A stretch of DNA of 64,000 nt from Fibrobacterota bacterium (GCA_023436205.1 JAEZKC010000072.1:62001-126000), one strand, 5' to 3'; counted from the first letter of the stretch, positions 7,783-16,810 are shown. The notes: a model not told the origin generated them from the letters alone. Numbers and translations: made by a program.

Positions 7783-8184
7783 TTAATTATCCTGTGCTTT
7801 TCTGATAGGTATCTGTAACATGTCTGCACACTTTGTATCAGCCCGCAGCTCAAGTACAGCACCGCCATCAACCCATAAGCGAATGAGGTGATCTTGCCTT
7901 TCGCCACCTTCTGCCGGTTCACCTGAAAAGCGGGAAATTCCCAACGGGACGGTTCTGAACAAGGCCGTTCCATGGGTGATCAATAGTACGTCATGGAGCA
8001 CACGGATGTACAATCTTCGCCATTTACTCCTGATACCAGGAATGTTTCCATTTAAAGTTCTGATCTTCACTGTGCAGACACCTGGCTGTTTTTTGAAATG
8101 GTGTGGACTAAGCAATACAGACAACAGCGCCCCCAGGATAAACCACAAGGGGATCCCAAGAAGACCCAGCGCAACCCATAGCAT
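7783..8184 (-). CDS. DUF2550-like membrane-anchored protein
   Basis: A protein of about 133 residues with one N-terminal membrane helix (LWVALGLLGIPLWFILGALL) and a soluble C-terminal beta-rich domain. The pattern of a Cys-containing strand, a KWRR stretch, HDVLLI and a late LWVDGGAVLEL strand recalls the DUF2550 family of actinobacteria, but this match is by eye and uncertain. The start at ATG 8184 is best spaced from GAGGTG; ATG 8190 just upstream overlaps that site too closely. It lies between sulfatase and maturase, 48 bases after the sulfatase stop, so a role linked to the sulfatase is likely by context. Function unknown. Confidence 0.6.
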   Translation of the reverse strand: MLWVALGLLGIPLWFILGALLSVLLSPHHFKKQPGVCTVKIRTLNGNIPGIRSKWRRLYIRVLHDVLLITHGTALFRTVPLGISRFSGEPAEGGERQDHLIRLWVDGGAVLELRADTKCADMLQIPIRKAQDN

Positions 8185-8232
8185 GTGCATTCACCTCGCA
8201 AAGAAGGATACAAACCGGATCGCCTAAGGAAT

Positions 8233-10572
8233 CTACTCCCTCATGAGCATTCCCCGCAGTTCCTGCTCAAGATCCCGGAATGGCTCTCCGCTTACGTCGA
8301 CTATCACCTGTTTGATAATTCCACCCTTAAAAGCAAACGGTGTCTGGTAATCACTGGCCACCGGCTGCCCCACATCACGACCGATAGTCAGACCTTCACC
8401 CAGGCCGAACTTTCCGGGCTGGGTTATGATAGTGGCTTCAGCCGCCTTGTTATTGTTGATGTACAGGGCGGCAACACCCTTTGGACTGGGCCCTTCGCGC
8501 CCCTCCAGCCTGAAACGAATACCAAGCGTGCATTCGCCTTGAGGAATAGCCATTTCCGCAACAAGCTTCTGCTCCTTTTCCCCCAGCCAGTTATACACGT
8601 AGCAGAGCTTCTGGTTGTTATTGATGAAAAGAGAGTGCCCCCCGAATCGCCCCCCGTGGGCGAAGAGCACTCCGCGAGCCTCCGGAGACTGTATATCCAC
8701 CCTGGCAGCAATACTATAGGAACGCCCCCGTAGGTTCACTGCCACTGCTTCAGGTATCGCCGATGTATCGGGGTAATAGGTGTAACGGTCACGAGGTTCA
8801 GAAGGCAATGGACGGGGAGCATTGAGCAGCTCAAGTGCAGCGCGATCGTCAAGAGGCAACCCCTTGAATCGCCCGGCCTGGGCAAACCACAGGTTCTTCA
8901 TGAACTCCAGCTTGTCGGGGTATTTCTGTGCAACATTGCGCATCTGATTGCGGTCTTCTTCAAGGTAGTAAAGCTCCCATTCATCCTTCTCGAACTTTCC
9001 CCAGCCGGAAAGCGCCGGGTGCCGGGTGTTGGCGTGCCACCCCTTGTACCATACCCCCCTGGTTCCCAGCATGGAATAGAACTGAACATGTTTTCCGGTA
9101 TCTGCATTGCTGTTTTCCAGAGCGGTTTTGAAACTGATACCCTCGATCGGGCTCTGAGTGTACCCCTTTACTTCGGAGGGAGGCTCAATTCCCAGATACT
9201 CGTAAAGTGTAGGGACGACATCTATCGCGTGAATATACTGATTCCTTGTCTCACCGCGAGCCTTGATCCCTTTAGGCCAGGCAACGACACACGCATCTGC
9301 GATGCCGCCTTCGTAGCTGCTGTACCGTTTCCACATTTTAAATGGGGTATTGAAAGCCATGGCCCATCCGGTACAATAATGATTGTAGGTTCGCTCACTG
9401 CCCAATTCATCTATATATTTGATATTCTGCTGCATATTGTCGGGAATACCATTGAAAAACCGGTTTTCGTTCACCAATCCGTTGGGCCCACCTTCAGCGC
9501 TCGCCCCGTTATCGGAAAGGGCCACGATAATAGTATTGTCCAATTGTCCGGAATCTTCTAGATAGTCAAGTATGCGACCAATATGGTAGTCTGTGTAGCT
9601 CAGAAAACCGGCATACACCTCGGCCATTCTGCTGAAAAGTCTCTTTTCCTCTGTACTCAGAGATTCCCAGGGGCGCACTGTGTCAAGCTGGGGCCAGGGC
9701 TGCCCGTCGGGACCTTTAACATCGCTGTTGGGATTGATTGAGGGAAGCTCCATGTTTTGAGGTAACAAATCCATCTTTTTCTGATTGGCCAGAATCACCT
9801 CTCTCAGTTTTTCGTATCCCATGTCAAACTTACCTTTGTATTTGTCGGCCCACTCTTTGGGCACCTGATGCGGAGCGTGACCTGCCCCCGGGCAGTAATA
9901 GAGCAACCAGGGTTTATCTGGTGCAATAGATTTGGTATCCCGGATACACCTGATAGCCTGATCTGCCAGATCTTTACTCAGGTGATACCCCTCGCTGGGG
10001 GAATAGGGCGGTTCCACGAACTGATTGTCTGAAACCAGGTCGGGGTAATATTGATCACTTTCCCCACCCAGAAAACCGTAGTAACGGTCAAACCCCCGGC
10101 CAACCGGCCAATTGCGCCTGGTACTGGCGGTGTTGCACTCCTCTTCAGGAGCGAGGTGCCACTTGCCAATGGCAAACGTGCTCCATCCCCGTTCGGAAAG
10201 CACCTCCGAAATAAGAGCATTTTCGAAAGGTATACGCGCACTTATCCCCGGAAAACCTGCGCTTGCCTCGACAATACAGGCCATGCCGTTACTGGTGGCG
10301 TTGCGGCCGGTTAGAAGGCAGGATCGGGTGGGAGAACAGAGGGCAGTGGTATGAAACTGGGTTAATTTCACCCCCATGTCGGCAATCCGTTTCATATTGG
10401 GAGTTTCAATTACTCCCCCGTAAATGTCAAAAGCCCCGAACCCCACATCATCCCATACAATATATAAGACATTGGGAGACCCGGCCGGGGCTCTGGGAGC
10501 TTCATAGGGAGTCCAGTCTGGCTTGGAATCACGGATGTCTAGACCGATAGTGCCTTTAAACTGATTGTTCAT
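8233..10572 (-). CDS. Cys-type arylsulfatase-family sulfatase
   Basis: Sulfatase of 779 residues, similar in size to the large AtsA-like arylsulfatases. The active-site signature CSPTR is at residues 79-83, where Cys 79 would be turned into formylglycine by the maturase encoded two genes downstream; metal-binding Asp 41-Asp 42 precede it and LTGR follows. A conserved IGKWH segment and the later SDNGA segment complete the alkaline-phosphatase fold. The last 170 residues look like a concanavalin-type jelly roll. No signal peptide is visible, so it may act in the cytoplasm. Ribosome site AAGGAG precedes ATG 10572. Substrate cannot be told; sulfated polysaccharide fragments or sulfate esters are possible. 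Confidence 0.92.
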   Translation of the reverse strand: MNNQFKGTIGLDIRDSKPDWTPYEAPRAPAGSPNVLYIVWDDVGFGAFDIYGGVIETPNMKRIADMGVKLTQFHTTALCSPTRSCLLTGRNATSNGMACIVEASAGFPGISARIPFENALISEVLSERGWSTFAIGKWHLAPEEECNTASTRRNWPVGRGFDRYYGFLGGESDQYYPDLVSDNQFVEPPYSPSEGYHLSKDLADQAIRCIRDTKSIAPDKPWLLYYCPGAGHAPHQVPKEWADKYKGKFDMGYEKLREVILANQKKMDLLPQNMELPSINPNSDVKGPDGQPWPQLDTVRPWESLSTEEKRLFSRMAEVYAGFLSYTDYHIGRILDYLEDSGQLDNTIIVALSDNGASAEGGPNGLVNENRFFNGIPDNMQQNIKYIDELGSERTYNHYCTGWAMAFNTPFKMWKRYSSYEGGIADACVVAWPKGIKARGETRNQYIHAIDVVPTLYEYLGIEPPSEVKGYTQSPIEGISFKTALENSNADTGKHVQFYSMLGTRGVWYKGWHANTRHPALSGWGKFEKDEWELYYLEEDRNQMRNVAQKYPDKLEFMKNLWFAQAGRFKGLPLDDRAALELLNAPRPLPSEPRDRYTYYPDTSAIPEAVAVNLRGRSYSIAARVDIQSPEARGVLFAHGGRFGGHSLFINNNQKLCYVYNWLGEKEQKLVAEMAIPQGECTLGIRFRLEGREGPSPKGVAALYINNNKAAEATIITQPGKFGLGEGLTIGRDVGQPVASDYQTPFAFKGGIIKQVIVDVSGEPFRDLEQELRGMLMRE

Positions 10573-11470
10573 CTCATACTCCTTACCTATTGATATGCCA
10601 AGAACAGCTATGGAGAAACGATGAAAGGAGTGCTCCTGTTAGAGGTGGTAGTTAGACATTGAAGAGCAATACTTGTACCTTTTGTAAAAATCAGAGCAGT
10701 CAGCCAGCTTGCGAAAGACCTGGCAGAAAGTCTTTTCCTTGTTAACGGCGAAGACGCCTTGCAGGTCACCGGCGGCATCTCCCGCTTAAAGCAGTATCCA
10801 TGCTTCTGGACAAAGAGACCCATGAATTCCCTTGTTTTGCCGTAGGTTTCTGCTGCACGGGAACTTTCACCCTGTTTGTCTCCTTCCAATCGAAGGCTCA
10901 TGGAAATTCCCGGGATTTCCGGACGGATTAACGGTAAAGTTTGCAATCGATCACTATGGAAAGGTAATTTTTTCAAGCTGCATATCATCCACCTTGAATG
11001 ACAGATTGATGATAGAGGCGGTTGTAAAGCAGGTAAAGAGCTGGAAATTTGCTCCCGTACTAAAAATTGGAGATGTGACCGAGGTAGTCTACCCTTTTGT
11101 ATTCTATCAATAGGGTGGAAAGAGAAGGAATCAGTTTGCTGTACCGGTATAGTATTGCTTACAGGTGAAGCAATACAAGGGTGGGCCTTTGTGCGATCGG
11201 AAGAAATAGCTTACAATTTGAAGGTGGAGGATTGATTTAGAAATAAATAAAGATTTAAATCCCAAAATTTCTGAAGCTTTTTTGCCCTGAATAAAATCAA
11301 ATTCTGAATCGGTTCAGGAAATTATATTGGTGCTAAGAAAAAACTGTTCTCAAACTACTCCACAATTAATCAAGCCAAGTAGTTTTGGAGAATAACAACA
11401 TCTGCCCGATCTCTCTCCAACGGCCAATCGGAGAAATAAATCAGTTCCCGTTCAAGGAAGGATTAGTCCA
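10573..11470. other. Intergenic region with a decayed gene
   Basis: No intact gene is visible between the divergent sulfatase and the next plus-strand gene. The middle part holds the TonB-like remnant listed separately. A start-less open stretch at about 10670-10850 on the plus strand reads like coding sequence (LVNGEDALQVTGG) but cannot be assigned. The last 350 bases are AT-rich and show no recognisable gene. Confidence 0.5.
10832..11113 (+). pseudogene. TonB/AgmX-type C-terminal domain remnant
   Basis: The last 60 residues of this frame match the C-terminal domain of TonB-family energy transducers and AgmX/PglI proteins: a strand LTVKFAIDHYGKV, then SSTLNDRLMIEAVVKQVKSW, and the closing strand VVYPFVF. 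The upstream part has no membrane anchor or proline-rich linker, and the first 30 residues of the frame do not look like this family. I read it as the 3' end of a lost gene. It could be a very short intact protein, but no ribosome site supports the ATG. Confidence 0.6.
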
Positions 11471-12505
11471 GTGAAAGAGCCCCGATCTGCACCAATTTAC
11501 TCCCCATTATGGAAAAAACTGTATTCTCTGATACATGAATTTGTCAAAACCAAGCCATGGGAACTGTTTGAAAACGAAGATGTGTTCTATGTTCAAAGTC
11601 CCCATGGTCCCCAGTTGTATCTGTGCAGTGTGATGGGAAATGCTGGTGAGGAATTTGGATTGAGTGCTTTCCGCGGAGACCAGGGGATACGCAATTATTA
11701 TAGTATGATAACACGGGAAGAATACGAGACACCTCGAAATCTCATATACGAACTGGATATGCTCTCCTTTACATTGGGTGCTCGTGATTTTATGGAAAAA
11801 AAGGACCTGCAGATAACAAAAAAGCTGCTCCTCTCGTTTCAGGGTGGAAATTGGCCGCTTATACGCAGTTACAGGCCCCACTACGCTCCCTGGTTCCTGA
11901 CCGAATCTGAGATTGAGGTGCTCTGCGATTGCATTGAGCAGACACTTGCTCTCTATGATGAAGGCGAGGATGTCCTGGAACAGATTCGGAACAACGAAAA
12001 CGGCGATATGCTTCTAAGGAGTTTTCAGAACTCTTCCTGGGTTTCCACAAGAAGACCTGTTTTGTATCCCGCAAAGGAAGAGGCTCCAGCGATTCACCTG
12101 GATGACTTTACAGCCCAGCGCCTGCGCAATCTGCCTGATAACGGGCTCAAAGAGGAAATCGATCTTGTCCACCTGCCCGGTATCATAACAGATCATGAGC
12201 CATTCTATTTCGGGCTTCTGTTGGTTGGCATAAACGAGCAGAAGGTTAACCAATATAGCCTTGTCAAGCCTTTCGAAGACTATTTCGAGCAGGCATGCAA
12301 AATACTGGCACAGTCGTTTTTGAAACGGGGATCAAAGCCCTGTATGGTTCTATTAAATGCAAAATCACTCTTCTCAAAAGTATTTGAAAGGATTGCAGCT
12401 CAGGCTGATATCAGATGTGAAATGGCGGATGAGCTTCCGTACATCACCGATTTCGAGAATTCAATGCTAGATAAATTAAATGGTAATGAGTTTGATTTAA
12501 GATGA
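11471..12505 (+). CDS. Conserved hypothetical protein (DUF6930/DUF7309-like)
   Basis: A soluble protein of 344 residues with no signal peptide or membrane segment. The N-terminal half includes PWELFENEDVFYVQSP and a GLSAFRGDQGI segment that recall the DUF7309/DUF6930 proteins found in plant-associated and anaerobic bacteria; the C-terminal part (GSKPCMVLLNAKSL, then a region rich in acidic residues) is like DUF6930. This match is by memory of motif style and not checked. Start is GTG 11471 after AAGGA. It stands alone, convergent with the exonuclease gene. Function unknown. Confidence 0.65.
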   Translation: MKEPRSAPIYSPLWKKLYSLIHEFVKTKPWELFENEDVFYVQSPHGPQLYLCSVMGNAGEEFGLSAFRGDQGIRNYYSMITREEYETPRNLIYELDMLSFTLGARDFMEKKDLQITKKLLLSFQGGNWPLIRSYRPHYAPWFLTESEIEVLCDCIEQTLALYDEGEDVLEQIRNNENGDMLLRSFQNSSWVSTRRPVLYPAKEEAPAIHLDDFTAQRLRNLPDNGLKEEIDLVHLPGIITDHEPFYFGLLLVGINEQKVNQYSLVKPFEDYFEQACKILAQSFLKRGSKPCMVLLNAKSLFSKVFERIAAQADIRCEMADELPYITDFENSMLDKLNGNEFDLR

Positions 12506-12599
12506 TCTATGAAGTTTCTGTTTGTTGTAGCAGAAAATAATGTTGCGCGTTTCTTTTTTGATGCTCTTTTTTGTGCCTTAAATCCTGGAGTTTCTGCGT

Positions 12600-13229
12600 T
12601 TATCCGCAAGTCGCCCTGGCCCCAAGCTTCTCCAGAAACCCCGGGACCGCCTTCTTCGATTTCTTCATCACCGCTTGTAAAATATTCAGATCCGCATACC
12701 CTATTGGGCACAGGCGGTTTACCTGTTCCTGAAGATATCTCCATACTTCCGCGGTTATCTCCACGTCGTGCATCGCCCGGTGGGCGTTTGTCCGATAGCG
12801 GCTTTCTATACCCAGATGTGCTGCAATGGTGCCCAGCTTGTAGTCGGAAAGGCCGGGGATGAGGCGCCTTGCCAAACGCAGGGTACAGAGAAACTGCGGT
12901 TTCAGGTCTATTCCCGCAAAGTCCATCTCCGCTTTAAGGAAACGGGAATCAAAGGATGCATTGTGGGCTACAAGTGCTCTGTTGCCGATAAATTCCGCCA
13001 GCTCGGGCATAACCTTTTCAGGCCGGGGCATTCCCCTGACCATGCTGTTGGTGATACCGGTGAGCTCACTTATGAAGGATGGGATAAGGGTGCCGGGGTT
13101 CATGAGCTGGCTGTATCTATCGACGATACCTGTTTGGTTCACCACTGCTGCCCCGACTTCTATGATCCGGCAGTATGCAGGTGATACGCCTGTCGTTTCA
13201 AAATCTATGATGACCACTTCTTCGTTCAA
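12600..13229 (-). CDS. DnaQ-like DEDDh 3'-5' exonuclease
   Basis: Exonuclease of the DnaQ/epsilon family, about 209 residues. All four acidic motifs and the histidine are visible: DFETTG (motif I), the LTGIT segment, AHNASFD (motif II), and HRAMHDVEITAEV (motif III with the DEDDh His). The start is most likely TTG 13229, eight bases after a perfect GGAGG; the frame stays open to 13403, but that extension is low-complexity and runs into a pseudogene region. Likely role: proofreading or repair exonuclease, possibly acting with DNA polymerase III. A free-standing copy like this is common. Confidence 0.9.
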   Translation of the reverse strand: MNEEVVIIDFETTGVSPAYCRIIEVGAAVVNQTGIVDRYSQLMNPGTLIPSFISELTGITNSMVRGMPRPEKVMPELAEFIGNRALVAHNASFDSRFLKAEMDFAGIDLKPQFLCTLRLARRLIPGLSDYKLGTIAAHLGIESRYRTNAHRAMHDVEITAEVWRYLQEQVNRLCPIGYADLNILQAVMKKSKKAVPGFLEKLGARATCG

Positions 13230-13362
13230 GCCGCTTGCCTCCACAGGGTTGTGTTGTGAAACATGAAAAGTACATCCGGGGGAGGTGGGTTGGCCATGGG
13301 TGAGGGATGAATGGGGTTGAGTGGTCCGCTCACTGAGCCCGTCCGCGGGTGTCGAAGTGTGA

Positions 13363-13690
13363 GCTCTGGTATTCTGACTTCCACCATGGCAAGGACTTCT
13401 CAACAGGTACTCTTTATCTTCTATTTCATCCTGATCTTTTTTATTCTGTTAAGCGGTTTTTTCATCCCTATAGAGAACTTGCCCTCCTGGGTGCAGGTTA
13501 TTGGGAAACCCGGTACGTTATTTCATGGCAGTTCTAAGGGAGATTTTCTCTTAAGGGTTCAGGATTTGCAGACCTTTGGCGGGAGGCGCTATCTATGACG
13601 GTGATCGGAGTAGTGGTCTTCGGGATGTCACTGGTTTTCTTTAGCGGAAAGCTGTGTAAAGTTCCCCGGCAGGGGACAATCCCCTGCTGA
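13363..13690 (+). pseudogene. ABC-2 type transporter permease, C-terminal remnant with two frameshifts
   Basis: Three adjacent reading frames join to give the C-terminal third of an ABC-2 permease. Frame one reads GILTSTMARTSQQ, a long hydrophobic helix and SGFFIPIENLPSW, the typical ABC-2 loop. A one-base shift near 13495-13505 gives NPVRYFMAVLREIF, the conserved NPhRYF motif; a second shift near 13548 gives LKGSGFADLW and a last membrane helix (MTVIGVVVFGMSLVFF). The order and spacing match intact ABC-2 permeases. No ATPase or N-terminal part remains. It is a decayed gene. Confidence 0.8.
13669..13687 (-). terminator. Hairpin downstream of the anti-sigma gene
   Basis: GCAGGGG-ACAAT-CCCCTGC is a perfect stem of 7 base pairs with a 5-base loop, starting 9 bases after the stop of the minus-strand anti-sigma gene. 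No T tract follows, so termination is only possible. It also overlaps the end of the ABC-2 pseudogene. Confidence 0.45.
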
Positions 13691-13696
13691 CTCTTC

Positions 13697-14038
13697 TTAA
13701 CAGATGTAGGTGATCAGAAAATAGAACAGCAGCACCGCTCCGATGGTGAGCAGGCCTAAAAAGAACGGGTATTTGTACCAGTTCTGAATATAGCTCATCG
13801 CCACATCTTTAAAAGTCTCCTTCTTGGTGGCGGCAAATATCTTCTCTGTTACCGAAGGAGAAACGTCCTCATCCTCGAGATTTCCGAAGGCATCTTTGAC
13901 GCTCTTCATCTCCTCAATGAATTCAGAGCAGTTGGAGCAGCTTGCAAGGTGTTCAAGAATCTCCTCCCGCTGAACTCCATCAACAGCGTACTCGATAAGT
14001 TCCTCTTCAGTGGGGTGATCTATTATTGTGTAACCCAT
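13697..14038 (-). CDS. Membrane anti-sigma factor with zinc-binding motif
   Basis: A 113-residue protein with the zinc-binding anti-sigma signature H-x3-C-x2-C (His 30, Cys 34, Cys 37) near its N-terminus and a single membrane helix near the C-terminus (about residues 90-111, FFLGLLTIGAVLLFYFLI). Almost nothing lies outside the membrane beyond the helix, so an outside signal would have to act through another protein, or the zinc site itself may sense redox. It starts inside the end of the ECF sigma gene (16-base overlap), the usual arrangement for a sigma/anti-sigma pair. Confidence 0.88.
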   Translation of the reverse strand: MGYTIIDHPTEEELIEYAVDGVQREEILEHLASCSNCSEFIEEMKSVKDAFGNLEDEDVSPSVTEKIFAATKKETFKDVAMSYIQNWYKYPFFLGLLTIGAVLLFYFLITYIC

Positions 14039-14514
14039 GCGGCCTTCTTTGTTAGCTTTTCCTTAAGCTGCTTGAGCGCCCTGAATGCCTTGACTCTCAC
14101 ATTGTTTTCGGTGAGTTCAAGCATATCGCCTATCTCTTTATAAGTATACCCATCCCTGAGGTGAAAGTAAAGAATGCTTCTTTCTGTTTCAGGCAGGTCG
14201 TCGACTACTTTCCAGTCGAAATTGCCATCAGAATGTTCGTTAGGATCGTAGTTTTCTTCCCCGTATACCTGACGAAGCCTTGAAAATCGGCTGCATTTCC
14301 TGAAGTGATCGAGGCAGGCATTGCGGGCTACTCTATAAAGCCACCGCAATTGTTCCTCAGGAGGTGTGGGGATGCTGTCAAGCTTCCATATCTTAATGAA
14401 CACTTCCTGCAGAATATCATCGGCAGCAGACCGGTTCTGAGACAGCCATAGAATGAATGTATAAACTTTTCTTGAGTGTTCCTGGTAAATTCGTCTGAAT
14501 TCTAGGTTCTGCAA
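14023..14514 (-). CDS. ECF-type RNA polymerase sigma factor
   Basis: Sigma-70 family factor of the extracytoplasmic function group, 163 residues. Region 2 is seen in DDILQEVFIKIWK and WLYRVARNACLDHFRK; region 4 in YKEIGDMLELTENNVRVKAFRALKQLKEKL. Start is TTG 14514 preceded by AAGGAG eight bases upstream. It overlaps the anti-sigma gene, so the pair is co-transcribed and the sigma factor is probably held at the membrane until a signal arrives. The regulon is unknown; the nearby esterase gene, same strand and upstream, is one candidate. Confidence 0.93.
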   Translation of the reverse strand: MQNLEFRRIYQEHSRKVYTFILWLSQNRSAADDILQEVFIKIWKLDSIPTPPEEQLRWLYRVARNACLDHFRKCSRFSRLRQVYGEENYDPNEHSDGNFDWKVVDDLPETERSILYFHLRDGYTYKEIGDMLELTENNVRVKAFRALKQLKEKLTKKAAWVTQ

Positions 14515-14696
14515 TTGAAGTGCTCCTTAATAGCTCTCTTCCATAGAGGAAAGATATATCCCCTTACTGCTGCAGGCAAGTTTCATTATTAGAACGTTCT
14601 GTAAAAGGCGGATGTTACACTAATTAGCGGTACTTGATAGGAATGCAATATTAAACTGATTGTATTCTCTTTCTCCGTTCCCTTTCTTACTTTTTA

Positions 14697-15737
14697 CTAC
14701 CATTGTCCATCCAGCATCTCTATTTCCCAGCCGGTTATCTTTCCAACCAATTGGCTCAACCCTTTAGAGATTCTCCGGTGATCCTCAAGACTGGGGTGCT
14801 GATCAAGTGCGGTGTTTTCCGGTTCGTACTCAAAATACCAGATGTCCTCCTTACCGCTAGCCCTTTCAGCATTTACTATTGAAGTGATCCGTTTAATGAG
14901 ACGATTTCTGTCCGGGGTTACAGTGGATCCTACACAGATAATCTTCACCCCGGGATAGCGGTTTCTGATCTGGTTGAGGAAACTGCGGTAAGTCTGATCA
15001 AACAGGTCCGGGTCTGCGTGAGGGGGGTCTTTTTGAAAATCGTTGATTCCAATATTTACAACTGTGACGTGAGGAATCCAGGAGCTGAAATCCCAATCGG
15101 GGCTGCTTCCGGTTCGATTCATTTGGGAAATCAGGGTTTTACCATAAAAATAAAGAAACTCTTTGCCCCTCATTTCCCAGTTATAGTTACGAAGAAGACC
15201 TCTTCCGGAATAGGCGTTTATCTGATACTGGGCATTCAAAACTTTTGCGGTGAGAGGGCCAAATGCCATGCGGGTATTGGTGGATGACATGTAAATTCGA
15301 TCGTGTTCTTCTGCCGGGCAGTTGATTGCAGGATACTCGTTTCCGTAGCCCACGGTGTGAGAATCGCCTATGAATTCAATGCGTCTGTCGGGTAATGGTT
15401 CAGGCGCAAGTGGTGTCCCTTCAATAATGAATCCATAGAAACGGGATAGGTGACTGTTTGATTCACTTCGCTTATGCAGTACTACTTTGTGTGGTTTGTC
15501 TTCAAGACCATCAGCCAGGAGAATCGTCTGTTTGTCGTGAGTAGCTTCGACTATAGTGGGAGGAAAATCATCAATCAGTACATCAAAGAAGTTATAGCCT
15601 TCCAGAATAGCGCTGATGCTGGTGCCGGAAAAGTTTAGGAATATCTGTATACCGGGCCAGTCGAAACTGACAGTTGCATCTTTATGAAATACCCGGCCCG
15701 AATAGGTGATATGGGAATCCCGCGGTGTTATATACAT
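14697..15737 (-). CDS. CE2-like SGNH-hydrolase esterase
   Basis: Two-domain esterase of 346 residues like carbohydrate esterase family 2 acetyl-xylan esterases. The N-terminal 110 residues form a jelly-roll-like domain; the C-terminal SGNH/GDSL hydrolase shows IEFIGDSHTVGYG (nucleophile Ser 126), a SGRG block, GINDF and the catalytic HPS-x3-H segment near the end. CE2 enzymes use a Ser-His pair and remove acetyl groups from plant polysaccharides. No signal peptide is seen, which is unusual for this family and suggests action on imported oligosaccharides, or a missed start. It precedes the ECF sigma gene in the direction of transcription. Confidence 0.85.
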   Translation of the reverse strand: MYITPRDSHITYSGRVFHKDATVSFDWPGIQIFLNFSGTSISAILEGYNFFDVLIDDFPPTIVEATHDKQTILLADGLEDKPHKVVLHKRSESNSHLSRFYGFIIEGTPLAPEPLPDRRIEFIGDSHTVGYGNEYPAINCPAEEHDRIYMSSTNTRMAFGPLTAKVLNAQYQINAYSGRGLLRNYNWEMRGKEFLYFYGKTLISQMNRTGSSPDWDFSSWIPHVTVVNIGINDFQKDPPHADPDLFDQTYRSFLNQIRNRYPGVKIICVGSTVTPDRNRLIKRITSIVNAERASGKEDIWYFEYEPENTALDQHPSLEDHRRISKGLSQLVGKITGWEIEMLDGQW

Positions 15738-16295
15738 AGCACTCCCGGCAGTTTAAAATGAGTAGTGTTCTACGTGGTATCAAAATAATCGATGCCTTAA
15801 GAGGGTACGAAAAGAGATCCAATCTCTACTGACTGCATTTGTCTTTGGCGCAGCGGGGTATTATTAGTTCATGTACTTGAATTCTTTGAGGTGGTGAAAT
15901 GCTATTCACCATTTTGATATGGAAAAGGTGAGTATAATGGGATTTTTGGATTTCAGCTGTTTATATTGAAAGAGTAAATTGATGATGATGGGTGGCCGGG
16001 GTGAGTAGTCGTAATGACGTTCACCCCGGTATTTTTTTTGGGCATGCTACAGTTATCTTCTTATTTTCTGCATTACTGATCTTTATTACTTCCCCTCTAC
16101 AAGTCATTATTCCCTAACATCGCACAGAGTTATTTTTGGGCTTTGGATATACCCGGCATTATTTTGGGCTTGTTGGATGAATCGCAAACAGGAACAAAAG
16201 AATTCAGATCAGGGCGGAGCATGCACGGCAGGAAAACAGGTTGTTTCCATAAGTATCATAACCTTCTAAGTTCGTACGAGTTCTGGAGAAAACCG
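15738..16295. other. Intergenic region with a terminator-like hairpin
   Basis: No protein gene is supported here. Only very short reading frames occur (about ten codons, for example near 15900 and 15940). The one clear structure is the hairpin listed separately at 15996-16039. An unannotated small RNA ending at that hairpin is possible, since no plus-strand gene precedes it. Confidence 0.5.
15996..16039 (+). terminator. Rho-independent terminator-like hairpin
   Basis: CCGGGGTGA (15996-16004) pairs perfectly with TCACCCCGG (16021-16029), followed within two bases by eight T residues. It is a good plus-strand terminator, but no plus-strand gene is recognisable upstream, which raises the possibility of a small RNA. 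Confidence 0.7.
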
Positions 16296-16682
16296 ATGTA
16301 CAGAATTGTAAAAATGATCTTCGTAAATTGTTTTCTGATGGTTGCAGTTGTTGGGTGTGGAAGGGATCATATTATTACGTTTGACATTGAAAACAGTTCG
16401 GGAAAAGATGTAAGCACCTTGTCCCTGACAATCACCAACAGTATCAATTCTCAGAAATTGAGTGTCGGTCAGTTAGCCAGGAACGAGAGTCGTTCCGTAA
16501 AGTGGGATGTTGACGGGCTCATCGAAACTGATGGCGGGTTTGAGGTGGAAGTTTATTTTACGGAAGAAGATTCCCTTAAAAGGGGATTCGGATATTTCTC
16601 AAACGGGTATCATTACACCAGACATTATGCAATTACCATCATGGATACGATCATCATATGGGATGAAATCAGAACTGAGTAA
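16296..16682 (+). CDS. Small lipoprotein of unknown function
   Basis: Predicted lipoprotein of about 128 residues: a hydrophobic N-terminus (MYRIVKMIFVNCFLMVAVVGC) with lipobox VVGC, then a soluble beta-rich domain. The start is ATG 16296, eight bases after GGAG; the frame continues upstream to 16143, but that part has no signal-like features. The mature part (FDIENSSGKDVSTLSLTITN and later WDVDG) resembles small Ig-like or immunity-type domains but I cannot assign it. It stands alone between a hairpin and the convergent tspO-like gene. Confidence 0.7.
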   Translation: MYRIVKMIFVNCFLMVAVVGCGRDHIITFDIENSSGKDVSTLSLTITNSINSQKLSVGQLARNESRSVKWDVDGLIETDGGFEVEVYFTEEDSLKRGFGYFSNGYHYTRHYAITIMDTIIIWDEIRTE

Positions 16683-16810
16683 TCATGGAATTCATTTCAG
16701 CTCATTGATGCTGATGATATTGAATGACTAATTCCCCCTTTGCCTGTTTTTTGACTTTTTGTCATTTGTAATTTGCTAAAATAATGCACTAAATTTAAAT
16801 CGACAAGGCT

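Noticed and set aside
10670..10860. Start-less open stretch with LVNGEDALQVTGG as a gene
   Set aside because: No start codon or ribosome site, and the family could not be identified; noted only as possible decayed sequence.
12509..12862. Plus-strand frame opposite the exonuclease gene
   Set aside because: It overlaps the well-supported DnaQ-like gene on the other strand and matches no family.
13311..13598. Treating the 95-residue frame as an intact membrane protein
   Set aside because: Its end is out of frame with the continuing ABC-2 permease sequence, so it is a pseudogene piece.
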